Source of the DNA: Sabellastarte sp. h YS-2021
Lineage: Eukaryota > Annelida > Polychaeta > Sabellida > Sabellidae
Length of the DNA: 64,000 nt
Direction of reading: 5' to 3'
NCBI GenBank assembly: GCA_964017235.1
Contig: OZ024929.1
Span: 108,485,793 to 108,549,792 of the forward strand
Part shown: one piece after another, positions 34,404 through 43,689 of the stretch
Position numbering within the stretch: position 1 is the first letter of the stretch
Layout of the letters: the number at the start of each line of letters is the position of its first letter
The notes under the pieces: generated by a model
Seen by the model: the letters and a program-made list of their open reading frames with translations, nothing else
What the model was told of the DNA's origin: nothing
The model's database searches: none
Position numbers and translations under genes: made by a program

Positions 34404-36186
34404 TTTTTTGTTAAATTTTACTGAAAATCCTTGAAGAGGTGAATTTATTATGGAAAAGAAGAAGCCCCTGACCGGCCAAGAGTGAAAACAGGAGGTTAGA
34501 AACAGCAAGGTGAAGGTCACTAGTCAAGGTCAAATTGAAGAGAGATCACAGGTCAGAGGGATAGTACTGAGATAAGTAAGTGTAAGATAAAGTGGAATTA
34601 ATAAAAGACTAAAAAGTATATTACCCATCATATGCATGGTTTATTACAATATTACAGTAATTGAAGCAACAGTGAAATACTATGTAAAACAGGAGGCTGT
34701 TATTATTATATTTACGAAGCAGCCTATACCTAAATATTTTAATGTTAATGGCGAGTGCATATAAAACTCTGTACATTCTAAGCACTCTGAGGTTAGTTCA
34801 CAATCTGGCTATACAAGTGAAAATAATTACATTTTATATAATATCTCCAGATAACATAATATTACAAAAGTTAGCTGACAATTGTAAGTACAGTATCATA
34901 GAACTATATGGTTTAAAGATTCATCTACATACCCACATAGGCAGAAACAAGTAGTTATACATTTAAAATGCATAACATACACCAAGTTACAGCGACTCTT
35001 GCTACACACAGGAAAGTCAAGGCGAATGGTCTGTGATTCAAATTCCATAACAGTGCATTATGAAACCAAGAATACTACAAAGTTACACTTTAATTATGTC
35101 CAACAATTATTTATTTTCCCATTACCACTGACAATATTATCAAATATAAAGCAGTATGCAAGACTAACTTTGATTACTTTGAACTTCCAAAAGATGAACA
35201 AAGCAATTTTATCAATTAATACATTAATTAGTCAAAACTTTAAGGTTGTAAACATAATACATGCAAAATTTTAATTTTTTTCAATTAAGCAAATTGCCCC
35301 CCCCCCCCCCCCCCCAAATAAACCCTGTGACTAGCTCTATGGACCAGAGCAGCAGCAGCAGGCCAGGCGGAGGTAGAGGACCCCTCCAGTGGGGGAAGAA
35401 TGAGGCGTTGTATAAGTGACGCTGAGGATGACGCAGTTGAAGGTGAGAGTAAACTAATGATCACGAGGCCAACTCTGTTGAGGCCTGTGAGATAATATTT
35501 ATGAGTGTGATCTAGGAGAATGCAGGTTCTGGCTCCCAACACCCCGAGGGTAAGGTCGCAACTGGCCAGCCAACAAAACAAACCCTAGGGGCAAATATAT
35601 GACAGCCCCTATACTCAATCATTGTCTCTAGCTGGGATTCACGATAGTTAGGATCTCCTGACCCTGGAGTAAGTGGCTGGCCAGCGTCCAGAGTATGCGT
35701 TCTCCCAGTTTGTTGACCTACAACTATAATAGAATTAGTACGAGTACATGGTGTAAGGGAGGGTATGAGGGCTAAAAACAAGTTTAAAAAATGTTTTGTT
35801 ACAACTTTTTACAAATGGCGTCTGCACACCCTGACTTTCGTTCAAGAGTGAAGCATGAGTTGCAAAATCGCGGGAATATTTTAATTTAAAGATCAAAGGT
35901 CATCCAATGACAAACTAGTACTATGTACAAGAATCTCCTATTAAAATTTTTGACCAGCAGCAATGAGAGGCGTATAACTTAAGGTTATACCCCGACACAT
36001 TGCCTCAGGTCCACAACAAAGGTAATGAAAGCCCCATTTGGGGATTATATATATTTCATTAGCAATATACACATACACATCTAATTTTATATACAATTGT
36101 AACAAAGCATACAGTAAGTGACTTTGAGGCCACCCTAGTTGAATCATACATGTTTAAGGCCAAGACAAAAAGGGTTAGGATGACTT
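34404..36186. other. 1.8-kb unclassified insert in E
   Basis: Holds AT-rich DNA (34600-35280), a poly-C run (about 35297-35315) and a GC-richer part (35330-35760). I see no transposase, RT, RNA gene or clear inverted ends. The frames present are short and unlike known proteins. It is bounded by the 134-bp direct repeats. Confidence 0.45.
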
Positions 36187-36320
36187 GTTTTCTGGAATTA
36201 TTTGACTTTAATTTATGGTAGCCTCAAAGTGATTGTTTAGTTTAAGCCCTGATTTTAGCTGGTAGAAATGTAAATTATAATTAATTTAGAAATTTCTTTA
36301 TATTTTCTGAGACAAAAATG
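36187..36320 (+). repeat. 134-bp direct repeat, right copy
   Basis: Second copy of 34270-34403; the gag-like frame of E begins directly after it. Confidence 0.85.
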
Positions 36321-36328
36321 TTGAAAAT

Positions 36329-37191
36329 TACAGAAATGTTATCACTAAACGTGAAGTTAATGTGTGTAAAAACATCACAGCTTATTGTGGTAAAAACATC
36401 ACACCAAAACATGGCCATAACCCTGCACAAATGTCAATAGCAAACAAAAATATCAATATTGCTCGTGACAACATGTTTAGGGACACCAAAAGTCATTATT
36501 CTCGTGTCAAAGTTAGTCAAAAACCCCCGGAAACAATGGCTTGTTAACCAGACATGAAGATTGGTCAAAGGTGCGAATCTGACTACAATAGCCATTCAAT
36601 GAACAATGGTATTGTTCAGAGGTGCGACTCTGCAAACAATAGTCAGAGTCGCACCTCTAATCATACTGACAAAGGAAAAGGTCAGGTCAATTACACAATG
36701 AGTGTTAAAAATAGGTTTTGGCCTTTATGTACTCAGGACAAGGTTAACCCTAGTTCACATGGTCATGAACACATTGTGGGTGTCTGTGACAATGAGATAA
36801 ATACAAGTAAAAATGTGTCAGAACTTGTCAATCACAACAGTAAGTGTCAACTCCCACTAGTAAGAGATACTAGGGTGAGTTAAAACAAGATTGACAAACA
36901 AGGTATAGTTTCAGCCCCACAAAAGAAAGCTTAAGACATAGTGAACCAAAATGATCGAGTCAGTGACAATGTTTTGGATCTGGACAAATATGCACTGGAC
37001 TTAAGATTACGGCTTAGAATTCAAGAAGCCAAAAATTGTCGAACTTTCAAGCTTTGGGATGAGCAAATGTCGCATAAATTTGGATATATCCCTCTCCAGG
37101 ATCAGACTATTCCTAGTGAAGATCGTAGAGAAGCAAGCATGGCCGATGTTTTAAGAATGCATGAAATTATCAGTAACTCGGACACTTATAA
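36329..37191 (+). pseudogene. Element E gag-like gene, in-frame stops
   Basis: One reading frame holds nearly all of the stretch and is broken by stops at 36545-36547, 36881-36883 and a few positions up to 36935. The middle is rich in Asn/Ser/Lys (RCDSANNSQSRTSNHTDKGK). The end (LDKYALDLRLRLRIQEAKNC ... LWDEQMSHKFGYIPLQDQ) is more ordered. It lies where the ORF1 protein of Ngaro-type elements lies, just before the RT; I do not recognise a domain. The MITE inserted at TAA 37189-37191 cuts it from the RT. Confidence 0.5.
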
Positions 37192-37451
37192 AGGGTGTTG
37201 CACACAGGAAACAACCCCACACAATCAGACATATTAACCACAGTTTGCTTGGGGGTCCACAGGGATGTCAAAATACACTGCATCCGATCCGTTTGGTTTG
37301 CTATTTTACAGCAGTTTTTTTTCACTTTACTTGTACATCTTGTGATTTGCATAGCCTTTATCTGAGCTTAAAAGTTCATAATATGTTTTTAAAATATAAA
37401 TACCTGGTGTCATAATGAAGTATTACATGTTTTATGAGAGGCAGAATAATT

Positions 37452-37690
37452 GGAAAATTTAATAAGTAAATTAAATTTTTATAAGTTAATATCTTACCTA
37501 GTGGACAGATGCATTTGTCCGGCGCACAGCCGGTCCCGCCAAACGTTAGAGAAAAACGCCTCGAGCTGGGCTCTGGCCCGGACCGGTAGTGTCCTGTTTA
37601 CTCGCCAGGTGGCTGTATAGCCTCCCTGCCGGTGCACTGCGCGTGCTTGCGCATGCGTACTTCCTCCTTTTGTTTGCACCCTGTTTGAGT
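37452..37690 (-). repeat. DIRS-B 3' inverted terminal repeat
   Basis: From GGAAAATTTAATAAG to the CCTCCTTTTGTTTG box. It is complementary to 43690-43911 except for the outermost bases, which differ between the ends as in other DIRS elements. Confidence 0.85.
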
Positions 37691-37734
37691 CCCCTGGGAA
37701 TGTTTGTTGCGGGGAAGGCAGGGTGGGAATCCCT

Positions 37735-37827
37735 CTGTCCACTAGGTAAGATATTAACTTATAAAAATTTAATTTACTTATTAAATTTTCCATTTTATTG
37801 CGTTAATATATCTTACCTAGTGGACAG
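37735..37827. repeat. DIRS-B internal complementary region
   Basis: CTGTCCACTAGGTAAGATAT (37735-37754) is perfectly inverted at 37808-37827. The left half is complementary to the left outer end (37452-37505). The right half (TTTTATTGCGTTAATATATC) is complementary to the right outer end (43870-43911). The meeting point marks the two element ends joined head to head. Confidence 0.9.
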
Positions 37828-38213
37828 ATGCAGAATAACTACCCATTGGATGGAGGGCAGCTAAACTCAACAGGGACTCTTGTCAGAACTCTGGGCCTCC
37901 GGCCCAAGGGTTAGGGATCCTTCCCATACCCTACACCATAGTTGGTTCCCCCCCCTCTTTTTTGCCGTCTACCGAGCCACCTGGGCTAGGACTATAGGAG
38001 AGAGGAGGTAAGAGTTCAGTCCCAAGGATTCCGAAGGAAGCAGAACAGGATAAACTAGAAATAACTCATACCCCACACCAGCCCTTCCGGTTGAGAACTG
38101 CGCGCTGGGGTTACAAAACAAGATAACTAAAAAAGAAGGAGCCAACTAAAACAACCCACTACTCCTTCTAAACGCTTTACACTATATACAAGTTATCCTT
38201 TCAAGGATACCAG

Positions 38214-39290
38214 TTACTCGCGTATGTGCTGGGCTGCGACCACTGGTCCTAAATGGTACAGGTCAGCATCAGCCCATGCTACATCCTTCAAATAAAATTG
38301 GGTGAAGGTATTGTGCGACTTCCAGTGGCAGGCTGAGAGGATCTGGTCCAAGGACACACCTCCTTGAAAAGCCTTAGAAGCTGCAAAGGCCCGCACATCA
38401 TGGGCTCTGACCTGATGTAATTGTTGTGCATCCTCATTGGACAATTGATAGCACAACAAGATGGTTTGTTTAATCCAAGAAGAAATCGTAGCAGGAGCGA
38501 TGTCCTTATTGAAGTTCTTCTTGAAAGACACAAAGACCAACTGTTTGCCGGAACGGAGGTCTTTGGTCTTGTCCAGGTAATAACGCAAAGCCCGAACTGG
38601 ACATAAGGTTCTATCCTCCTTGAGAGACTTATCCAACGTAGGGGCCAAGGCCGGAATAATTACCGGAGCTACTGAAGAAGGCCCTTCTTTAGCCAACTGA
38701 TTCTTGGACAAGAAACAAGGAGAAGGGAATAAAGAAACATTAGCCCAATCTTCCTGATGTCTAATGTTCCTGTGTACCCAGGCATGAATCTCACTCCTTC
38801 TTTTGCCCGAGCCCAAAGCCAGGAGAAACACCGTTTTGAAGGTAAGATGTTTCAGAGACGCCTTTCGAAGGGGTTCAAAGGGGGACTGGGTTAATTGATG
38901 CAAGACCAGAGACAGATTCCAGCTAGGGACTCCTCGAAGACCCTTGGGTTTATCTCTATGGAAACTGTCTAGCAAGCGGGTAAGGTTTTCGTCTTTACCA
39001 AAATTAACCTTGTCACAACCAATTTTGTCGGCTATAGCAGTTCTATAGCCATCTATGGTGCTAGGTCGAAGATTTTTCTCCTTGAAAAGGAATAGGAGAA
39101 ATTCCGCTACCTGAGTTAAAGAAGGTGACCCGAAGTCCACCTTGTGTGACTCGCACCATTTGACAAATATGGACCACTTCGATTCATAGGTGGCTCTGGT
39201 TGATTGTCTTTGAGGAGCCTCAATTCTCGTTGCCACTTCATTAGAGAATCCTTGTGCCTGTATGCTAGAGGCTCTAGGAGCCAGGCGTGG
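38214..39290 (-). CDS. DIRS-B tyrosine recombinase (integrase function)
   Basis: Catalyses strand cleavage and joining that inserts the circular DNA intermediate. The open frame runs from 40034 (606 codons, first codon TTG). Similarity to other DIRS recombinases begins only around SIQAQGFSNEVATRIEAPQR (about 39290), so the first ~250 codons are probably only an open overlap with the RT frame. Domains, numbered on the 606-codon frame: a SAM-like N-terminal domain (STRATYESKWSIFVKWCE), the first catalytic Arg in GSGKRRSEIHAW (about 412-413), H545-x-x-R548 in RAHDVRAF, H570-W571 and Tyr581 in TQFYLK. All R-H-R-Y residues are present. It overlaps the RT frame by at least 170 bp, so expression needs reinitiation, frameshifting or a separate message. 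The start is uncertain; the identity is not. Confidence 0.9.
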   Translation of the reverse strand, partial: PRLAPRASSIQAQGFSNEVATRIEAPQRQSTRATYESKWSIFVKWCESHKVDFGSPSLTQVAEFLLFLFKEKNLRPSTIDGYRTAIADKIGCDKVNFGKDENLTRLLDSFHRDKPKGLRGVPSWNLSLVLHQLTQSPFEPLRKASLKHLTFKTVFLLALGSGKRRSEIHAWVHRNIRHQEDWANVSLFPSPCFLSKNQLAKEGPSSVAPVIIPALAPTLDKSLKEDRTLCPVRALRYYLDKTKDLRSGKQLVFVSFKKNFNKDIAPATISSWIKQTILLCYQLSNEDAQQLHQVRAHDVRAFAASKAFQGGVSLDQILSACHWKSHNTFTQFYLKDVAWADADLYHLGPVVAAQHIRE

Positions 39291-41671
39291 AGGTTGAGCC
39301 CTAGGAGATCTCTGTGGGGACACTGATTGAACGGTTGGGTCAGCAGGTTCTCCACGTTTGGAAGGGAGAGAGGAATCTGAACAGACATGCTGACTAGATC
39401 CCAGAACCAAGGCATGTTGGGCCACCCTGGAGCAATCAGAACCAACCTGTGAACTCCCTGATCTAGGATCTTGGACACCACCTTGCCCAAAAGAGACACA
39501 GGAGGGAACGCGTAGGCATCCATATTCTCCCAATTCAGGCTGAGAGCATCTACTCTCCATGCCTGTGGATCGGGTACTGGGGACACAAACTTGGGTAGTT
39601 TGTGATTGTACCTTGTTGCAAAGAGATCCACTCGGGGAGTGTGCCACCTGGCACATAAGTGGTCGAAGACTTCCTGCAGGAGGGACCATTCTGTCTGAAT
39701 AACCTGAGTGCTCCTGGACAATTTGTCTGCTATCACATTCAGCCTTCCCGGAATGTGCCTGGCCCTTAGAACTATCTGTCTGCGATTGCACCAGGAAAGC
39801 AGTCTCCAGAGGAGGGCACAAAGTGAGCCTGATCTCATACCCCCCTCCTTGTTGATGTATGAGACAACCGTTGTGTTGTCCGTGGCTATCAAAATGATCT
39901 GGCCCCAACACTGTTGCTCGAACTTCTTGAGGGCCAGAAGGACCGCCTTTAGCTCGAGAAAGTTTATGTGCAACTGGCTTTCTGAGTCCGACCAAACTCC
40001 TTTTGCCGTGTGGTCTCCTAAGTGCGCGCCCCAACCTTCGTTTGAGGCGTCGGTAAACAACTGCAGAGCATGTTGTAGAGGATGAAGAGGTTGGCCGCTG
40101 AGCACATTGTTTTCATCCAGGCACCACTGCAGATGAGGGTACAGAGATCTGGGAAGAGGAATCTCCTTCTCTAGTACCTCTGGCACGTGCCAGTGATTCT
40201 TCAAGTGCCACTGAATCGGTCTCATGTGAAGGCGCCCCGAAACCACCTGTTTCTCTGTGGCTGTTAACAAACCTATGAGAGACATGAACTCTCGGACCGA
40301 ACAATGGTCCCTGTTCATTAGCATCTTTATTTTTTGAGTTAGGGTTTGCCACCTCTCCTGAGTCGGCTTCACTAGACCCTTGGAGAGGTCGAAATGATAA
40401 CCGACAAAGTTGAACTCCTGTTGGGGAACAAGTTCCGACTTTTGCAAATTGACTAACCATCCCAACTGCTGACACAGAGCCATCAGGGTCCGCGTTTGGT
40501 TCACACAAGCCTCCCGAAAGGGCGCTCGAAGCAACCAGTCGTCTAGGTACTGGTGGATCCTTATACCCCTGGACTGGGCCATCAATTTCACCTCCTTCAC
40601 CACCTTTGTGAATTCCAAAGGAGCCGTCGCTAGGCCGAACGGCAGAGCCCTGAACTGGAAGGTTTGACCGTGCAGGTGAAAACGGAGATACTTCCTCGAC
40701 CTTGGGTTGATGGGAATGTGGAAATAGGCATCGCTGAAATCCAGCGATGTGACCCATTCGCCTTTTTGAAGGGACAGCCGGATGGTCTCCGGAGTTTCCA
40801 TTTTGAAGGTTTCCGAGTGGAGGAAAAGATTGAGTTTGCTCAAATCCAAGATTGGACGCCATTTGTTGTTTGGTTTGGGAACTATGAACAGCCGGTTGTA
40901 AAAGGCCAGAGAAGCCCGAACCACTACTTTTTCTACGGCCTGTTTTGTAATCAGGGACTGCAACGCCTCCTTCAAAAACTTGTTTCTGCGAGGGTTGGCG
41001 TATCCGCTGATTATCAGAGGACACCTGGTCAATGGGGGCCTCATCTTGAAAGGGAGGTTGTAACCGTCCTTCAAGATGGAGACTACCCGAGGATTTGAAC
41101 CCAGGCTGAGCCACGTTTCCCAGAACCTGTGCAACCTGCATCCTACAGGAGGATTTTCTGCAACATTGTGGACATTTGGTACATGAGGGACAGAACGACA
41201 AGGAGAGACAAAAGAAGCACTTTTGACATGTTTTATTTCTGTCTGACAAAGATCGGGACTTAGGCCTTTCTTTTGCGGCTGCCCGGGACCGACAACAATA
41301 GGAACAGGAATTACAGCAGTTCTTGAGTATACAGTCTTTGGAAAGTTTTGAGGGCTGATGTTTTGACCCACTATCTTTGGAATTATTTGGTTGTGTGGGT
41401 TTGTACAATGATTGTCATTTATAATTTTTGCCACCCCGGGCATACTTGGAAAAACGGTGGTTAGTAGAACCACGCCCACGGCCACGACCTCGTGACCCAA
41501 ACTGTCGCCAAGGTTGTTGAGGAGCAGATGACGGCTGAACCATGGTCTTAGCCTCCTTCTTCTCATACGGTTTATAGCGATACTTGGTCTTCTGTTGGTG
41601 CTGGGGACCAACTCGAGACTGGACCGACACATGTTGTGTCTCAAACTTGTTGATATCTTGTTCCGCGACAT
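39116..41671 (-). CDS. DIRS-B reverse transcriptase/RNase H polyprotein, 851-codon frame
   Basis: Copies element RNA into DNA. Clear RT similarity starts at about residue 175 (GCRLHRFWETWLSLGSN). RT core: NRLFIVPKPNNKWRPILDLS, VTSLDFSDAYFHI with the first catalytic Asp (311), FRALPFGLATAPLEF and HQYLDDWLL (YLDD 375-378). RNase H: LFTDASNEGWGAHL (D541), FLELKAV (E573), LIATDNTTVVSYIN (D598) and NVIADKLSR (D649). A conserved tail (VDLFATRYNHKLP, AYAFPP, LIAPGWPNMPWFWDL; 681-760) occupies the place where DIRS elements carry a Dam-like methyltransferase domain; I cannot see its catalytic motif. The frame overlaps gag by 257 bp in another frame, so residues 1 to about 85 are probably not translated from an independent start. 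No stop or frameshift is visible. Confidence 0.92.
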   Translation of the reverse strand: MSRNKISTSLRHNMCRSSLELVPSTNRRPSIAINRMRRRRLRPWFSRHLLLNNLGDSLGHEVVAVGVVLLTTVFPSMPGVAKIINDNHCTNPHNQIIPKIVGQNISPQNFPKTVYSRTAVIPVPIVVGPGQPQKKGLSPDLCQTEIKHVKSASFVSPCRSVPHVPNVHNVAENPPVGCRLHRFWETWLSLGSNPRVVSILKDGYNLPFKMRPPLTRCPLIISGYANPRRNKFLKEALQSLITKQAVEKVVVRASLAFYNRLFIVPKPNNKWRPILDLSKLNLFLHSETFKMETPETIRLSLQKGEWVTSLDFSDAYFHIPINPRSRKYLRFHLHGQTFQFRALPFGLATAPLEFTKVVKEVKLMAQSRGIRIHQYLDDWLLRAPFREACVNQTRTLMALCQQLGWLVNLQKSELVPQQEFNFVGYHFDLSKGLVKPTQERWQTLTQKIKMLMNRDHCSVREFMSLIGLLTATEKQVVSGRLHMRPIQWHLKNHWHVPEVLEKEIPLPRSLYPHLQWCLDENNVLSGQPLHPLQHALQLFTDASNEGWGAHLGDHTAKGVWSDSESQLHINFLELKAVLLALKKFEQQCWGQIILIATDNTTVVSYINKEGGMRSGSLCALLWRLLSWCNRRQIVLRARHIPGRLNVIADKLSRSTQVIQTEWSLLQEVFDHLCARWHTPRVDLFATRYNHKLPKFVSPVPDPQAWRVDALSLNWENMDAYAFPPVSLLGKVVSKILDQGVHRLVLIAPGWPNMPWFWDLVSMSVQIPLSLPNVENLLTQPFNQCPHRDLLGLNLHAWLLEPLAYRHKDSLMKWQRELRLLKDNQPEPPMNRSGPYLSNGASHTRWTSGHLL
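40113..41414 (-). other. Open, cysteine-rich extension in the gag frame after a TGA
   Basis: The gag frame stays open for 433 codons after the gag TGA (41415-41417) and ends at 40113. The stop context is TGA-CAA-TCA. Codons about 30-93 of the extension encode a dense Cys cluster: NCCNSCSYCC, then TCQKCFFC and FCPSCTKCPQCC with a final SSC, 14 Cys in about 65 residues, in repeated C-x2-C spacing. Beyond about 41110 the frame runs antisense to nothing known and merely overlaps the RT core, so only the Cys part looks selected. It may be a zinc-binding gag tail reached by readthrough, or chance openness. Confidence 0.45.
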
Positions 41672-43598
41672 TCAAGGCCGCGTCGGGAAATAACCCATAT
41701 CCAAAAAGAGCAGCATTCCTCAGTTCATTCCAAGTGTCCATCTTCATACCGGGACGAACATGATCTAAATAAGAGTCCCGACGCATCAGAATGAAGTTCC
41801 CCAGCTGCACAAAAAGGCTATCAGCCAGGTGCTGTAGAGCTGTCCCAAGAGAGACAGATACATTCTGGTGGAAAGCACATAAATCCCTTAACTCCTTAAG
41901 TGCTTCAGACACCTCCTTGGCTGACTTGCCCTTACTGAGATGAGTCTGTAGGAAAGTTATGTGATGTGCCATCTGATCTTGAATCTCGCTAGTGCATCTG
42001 CTGAAACCAGCTGCATGGTTCACTGTGTAAGTACCCTCTCGGGCGCACCTTTCCCATCTGCGTAGTACTTCTTGCGATATGGGACGAGACACGGGACCTG
42101 TTGCGAGATATGCAGCTGGTTGGACAATTCTTGAGAATTGAGCATTTAGTTTCGCCTCAGAACCATGCCAGTTGAACAGCTTTCTACCTGGTCGCTGGGG
42201 ACCATCTGTCTTTAACTTATGCATGGGATACCATTTATCCTGTGGTTTAGGGGTGCGTATGAATTGGTCAGTACGCAAACCACCAGCTTCTTGACTTCGG
42301 GAAGGGTAACCCTCAGCTACAGTCAGATTAATCCTCTCCAGCTTCTGACAGAGCCAATCGTCTGCTGGCATGGCTACTGACACCTTTGAACTTGTCTTCG
42401 GATTTTTTCCACGCCACGGATTGTTGGACTTATCCGGGTCACTGTACTCAAACTCAAAGTCTGGGATAAAGTTCCAGCCCATAAAGGCCCTGATGGAACG
42501 AACTGTTTCCCTGTAACTCATTTCTTCATTCTTTTCTGGTTTATCAGTGTCTGATTCAGAAAGTTCACCATCCTCGCTATCCAAAACATCTGGTGATGTA
42601 TGATCCCTATCCACAACATCTGTTGATGTATGATCCCCAAAGAGTGGTTCGTCTGAAGCCACAGGCAAGACATCTGTTAAGGGGTGTTCAACATTGGACA
42701 TATCATCTGAGCCACCAGCAGAAGCAAGGTTTCTAATAAACGGCTCCCCAGCCGGTGCAGCCGGTTCCGGACCGATAAAAGATCCATCCACAACCGGAAC
42801 CGGTTCCTTGGGTACAAAGGTGTCAGTTTGGTATGCCCTGACCGGACCGGTCATCTCCCCGACCGGTACCGGTTTAGATTGTTGAAGTGCAGTGTCAGAG
42901 GGCTTTTTCTGTACCGGACCGGTATTTTCCTCAACCAGAACCGGTTTTGCTTTGGAAGATTTATGATGAGAAGACTTGTGCTTCTTCTTTGAATCTTTCT
43001 TGCCATCTGATCCTGTACTAGCCTGTACTGCCGGAAACCGCACCGGACCGGTGGTTCGGGCAGAGGCAGGATCTATGAATGGCTGATCAGAAACCGGTGG
43101 GTTTGAAACCTGAACCGGTACTTTGGGGGTAGCAAATATATTGCCTCTTGATAAGAGTGCTTCAAAACGAGAGAATTTCTCATCTAGCTGGTCACTTAAT
43201 TTGTCAAAATCTTTTTTGGAAACAAAATCTGAAGAACTCACATTATCGCTACCCCCAGGGAGGTCCTGCGCATGCGCACTGTCATCTTCAGAAATCGTCT
43301 GCTGAGCATGCGCAGTACTAGCTGGCTGTTGAGAAGAATTAACTGGAGACAGCACAGTTACATCTCGTGGTGACACTAGCAGACCCGCTTTCTTGTCCTT
43401 GCGAATTTGATACTGTGGAGTGGCCAGCATATCACGTTGAATTGCTGTAAAATTGTCACAAATCTTGCATATCGCACCTCCCACAATGCAGGGATCTTTA
43501 CCCAGACCTTTGTCTCGACAACGAGCACACTTCTCATGCATATCAAATCCAGCCATCTTATGGCCGCACGATCCCCGCCTTTGTCCTGGTGAATCCAT
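41415..43598 (-). CDS. DIRS-B gag-like protein, 727 aa
   Basis: Starts with ATG 43598-43596, about 100 bp inside the 5' terminal repeat. Residues 11-37 form a Cys/His module (C11-x-H13, H21, C24-x2-C27-R, D35-P-C37), followed by C44-x2-C47; it probably binds zinc. Residues 60-350 are low-complexity, with Ser/Lys-rich runs (KKDSKKKHKSSHHKSSKAK) and several TGPV repeats. The C-terminal half is more ordered (DDWLCQKLERINLTVAEGYP, WERCAREGTYTVNHAAGFSR, a helical LQTHLSKGKSAKEVSEALKE). The tail is basic and Gly-rich (RGRGRGRG), a likely RNA-binding end. DIRS gag-like proteins are thought to package the RNA. The frame is uninterrupted; RT starts within its last 257 bp in another frame. Confidence 0.88.
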   Translation of the reverse strand: MDSPGQRRGSCGHKMAGFDMHEKCARCRDKGLGKDPCIVGGAICKICDNFTAIQRDMLATPQYQIRKDKKAGLLVSPRDVTVLSPVNSSQQPASTAHAQQTISEDDSAHAQDLPGGSDNVSSSDFVSKKDFDKLSDQLDEKFSRFEALLSRGNIFATPKVPVQVSNPPVSDQPFIDPASARTTGPVRFPAVQASTGSDGKKDSKKKHKSSHHKSSKAKPVLVEENTGPVQKKPSDTALQQSKPVPVGEMTGPVRAYQTDTFVPKEPVPVVDGSFIGPEPAAPAGEPFIRNLASAGGSDDMSNVEHPLTDVLPVASDEPLFGDHTSTDVVDRDHTSPDVLDSEDGELSESDTDKPEKNEEMSYRETVRSIRAFMGWNFIPDFEFEYSDPDKSNNPWRGKNPKTSSKVSVAMPADDWLCQKLERINLTVAEGYPSRSQEAGGLRTDQFIRTPKPQDKWYPMHKLKTDGPQRPGRKLFNWHGSEAKLNAQFSRIVQPAAYLATGPVSRPISQEVLRRWERCAREGTYTVNHAAGFSRCTSEIQDQMAHHITFLQTHLSKGKSAKEVSEALKELRDLCAFHQNVSVSLGTALQHLADSLFVQLGNFILMRRDSYLDHVRPGMKMDTWNELRNAALFGYGLFPDAALNVAEQDINKFETQHVSVQSRVGPQHQQKTKYRYKPYEKKEAKTMVQPSSAPQQPWRQFGSRGRGRGRGSTNHRFSKYARGGKNYK

Positions 43599-43689
43599 AG
43601 TTATTAAACAACACTTCTACACAAAGAATTTGTCAAAATATATCCTGTAACAGATATAAAATAAAATAAAAGTTTCTCCAAAAAACAGA

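Noticed and set aside
35285..35781. Minus-strand frames near the poly-C run as a host gene
   Set aside because: Two short overlapping frames with low-complexity Ser/Ala and Gly runs from a poly-C tract; no recognisable domain or splice structure.
39380..39640. DNA methyltransferase domain in DIRS-B
   Set aside because: The conserved tail after RNase H is where such a domain is annotated in DIRS elements, but I see no convincing methylase catalytic motif. I describe it only as methyltransferase-like.
38214..40034. A 606-codon open frame read as one recombinase protein
   Set aside because: Only the last ~350 codons resemble tyrosine recombinases. The first part overlaps the RT frame and starts at a TTG, so I limited the CDS to 38214-39290.
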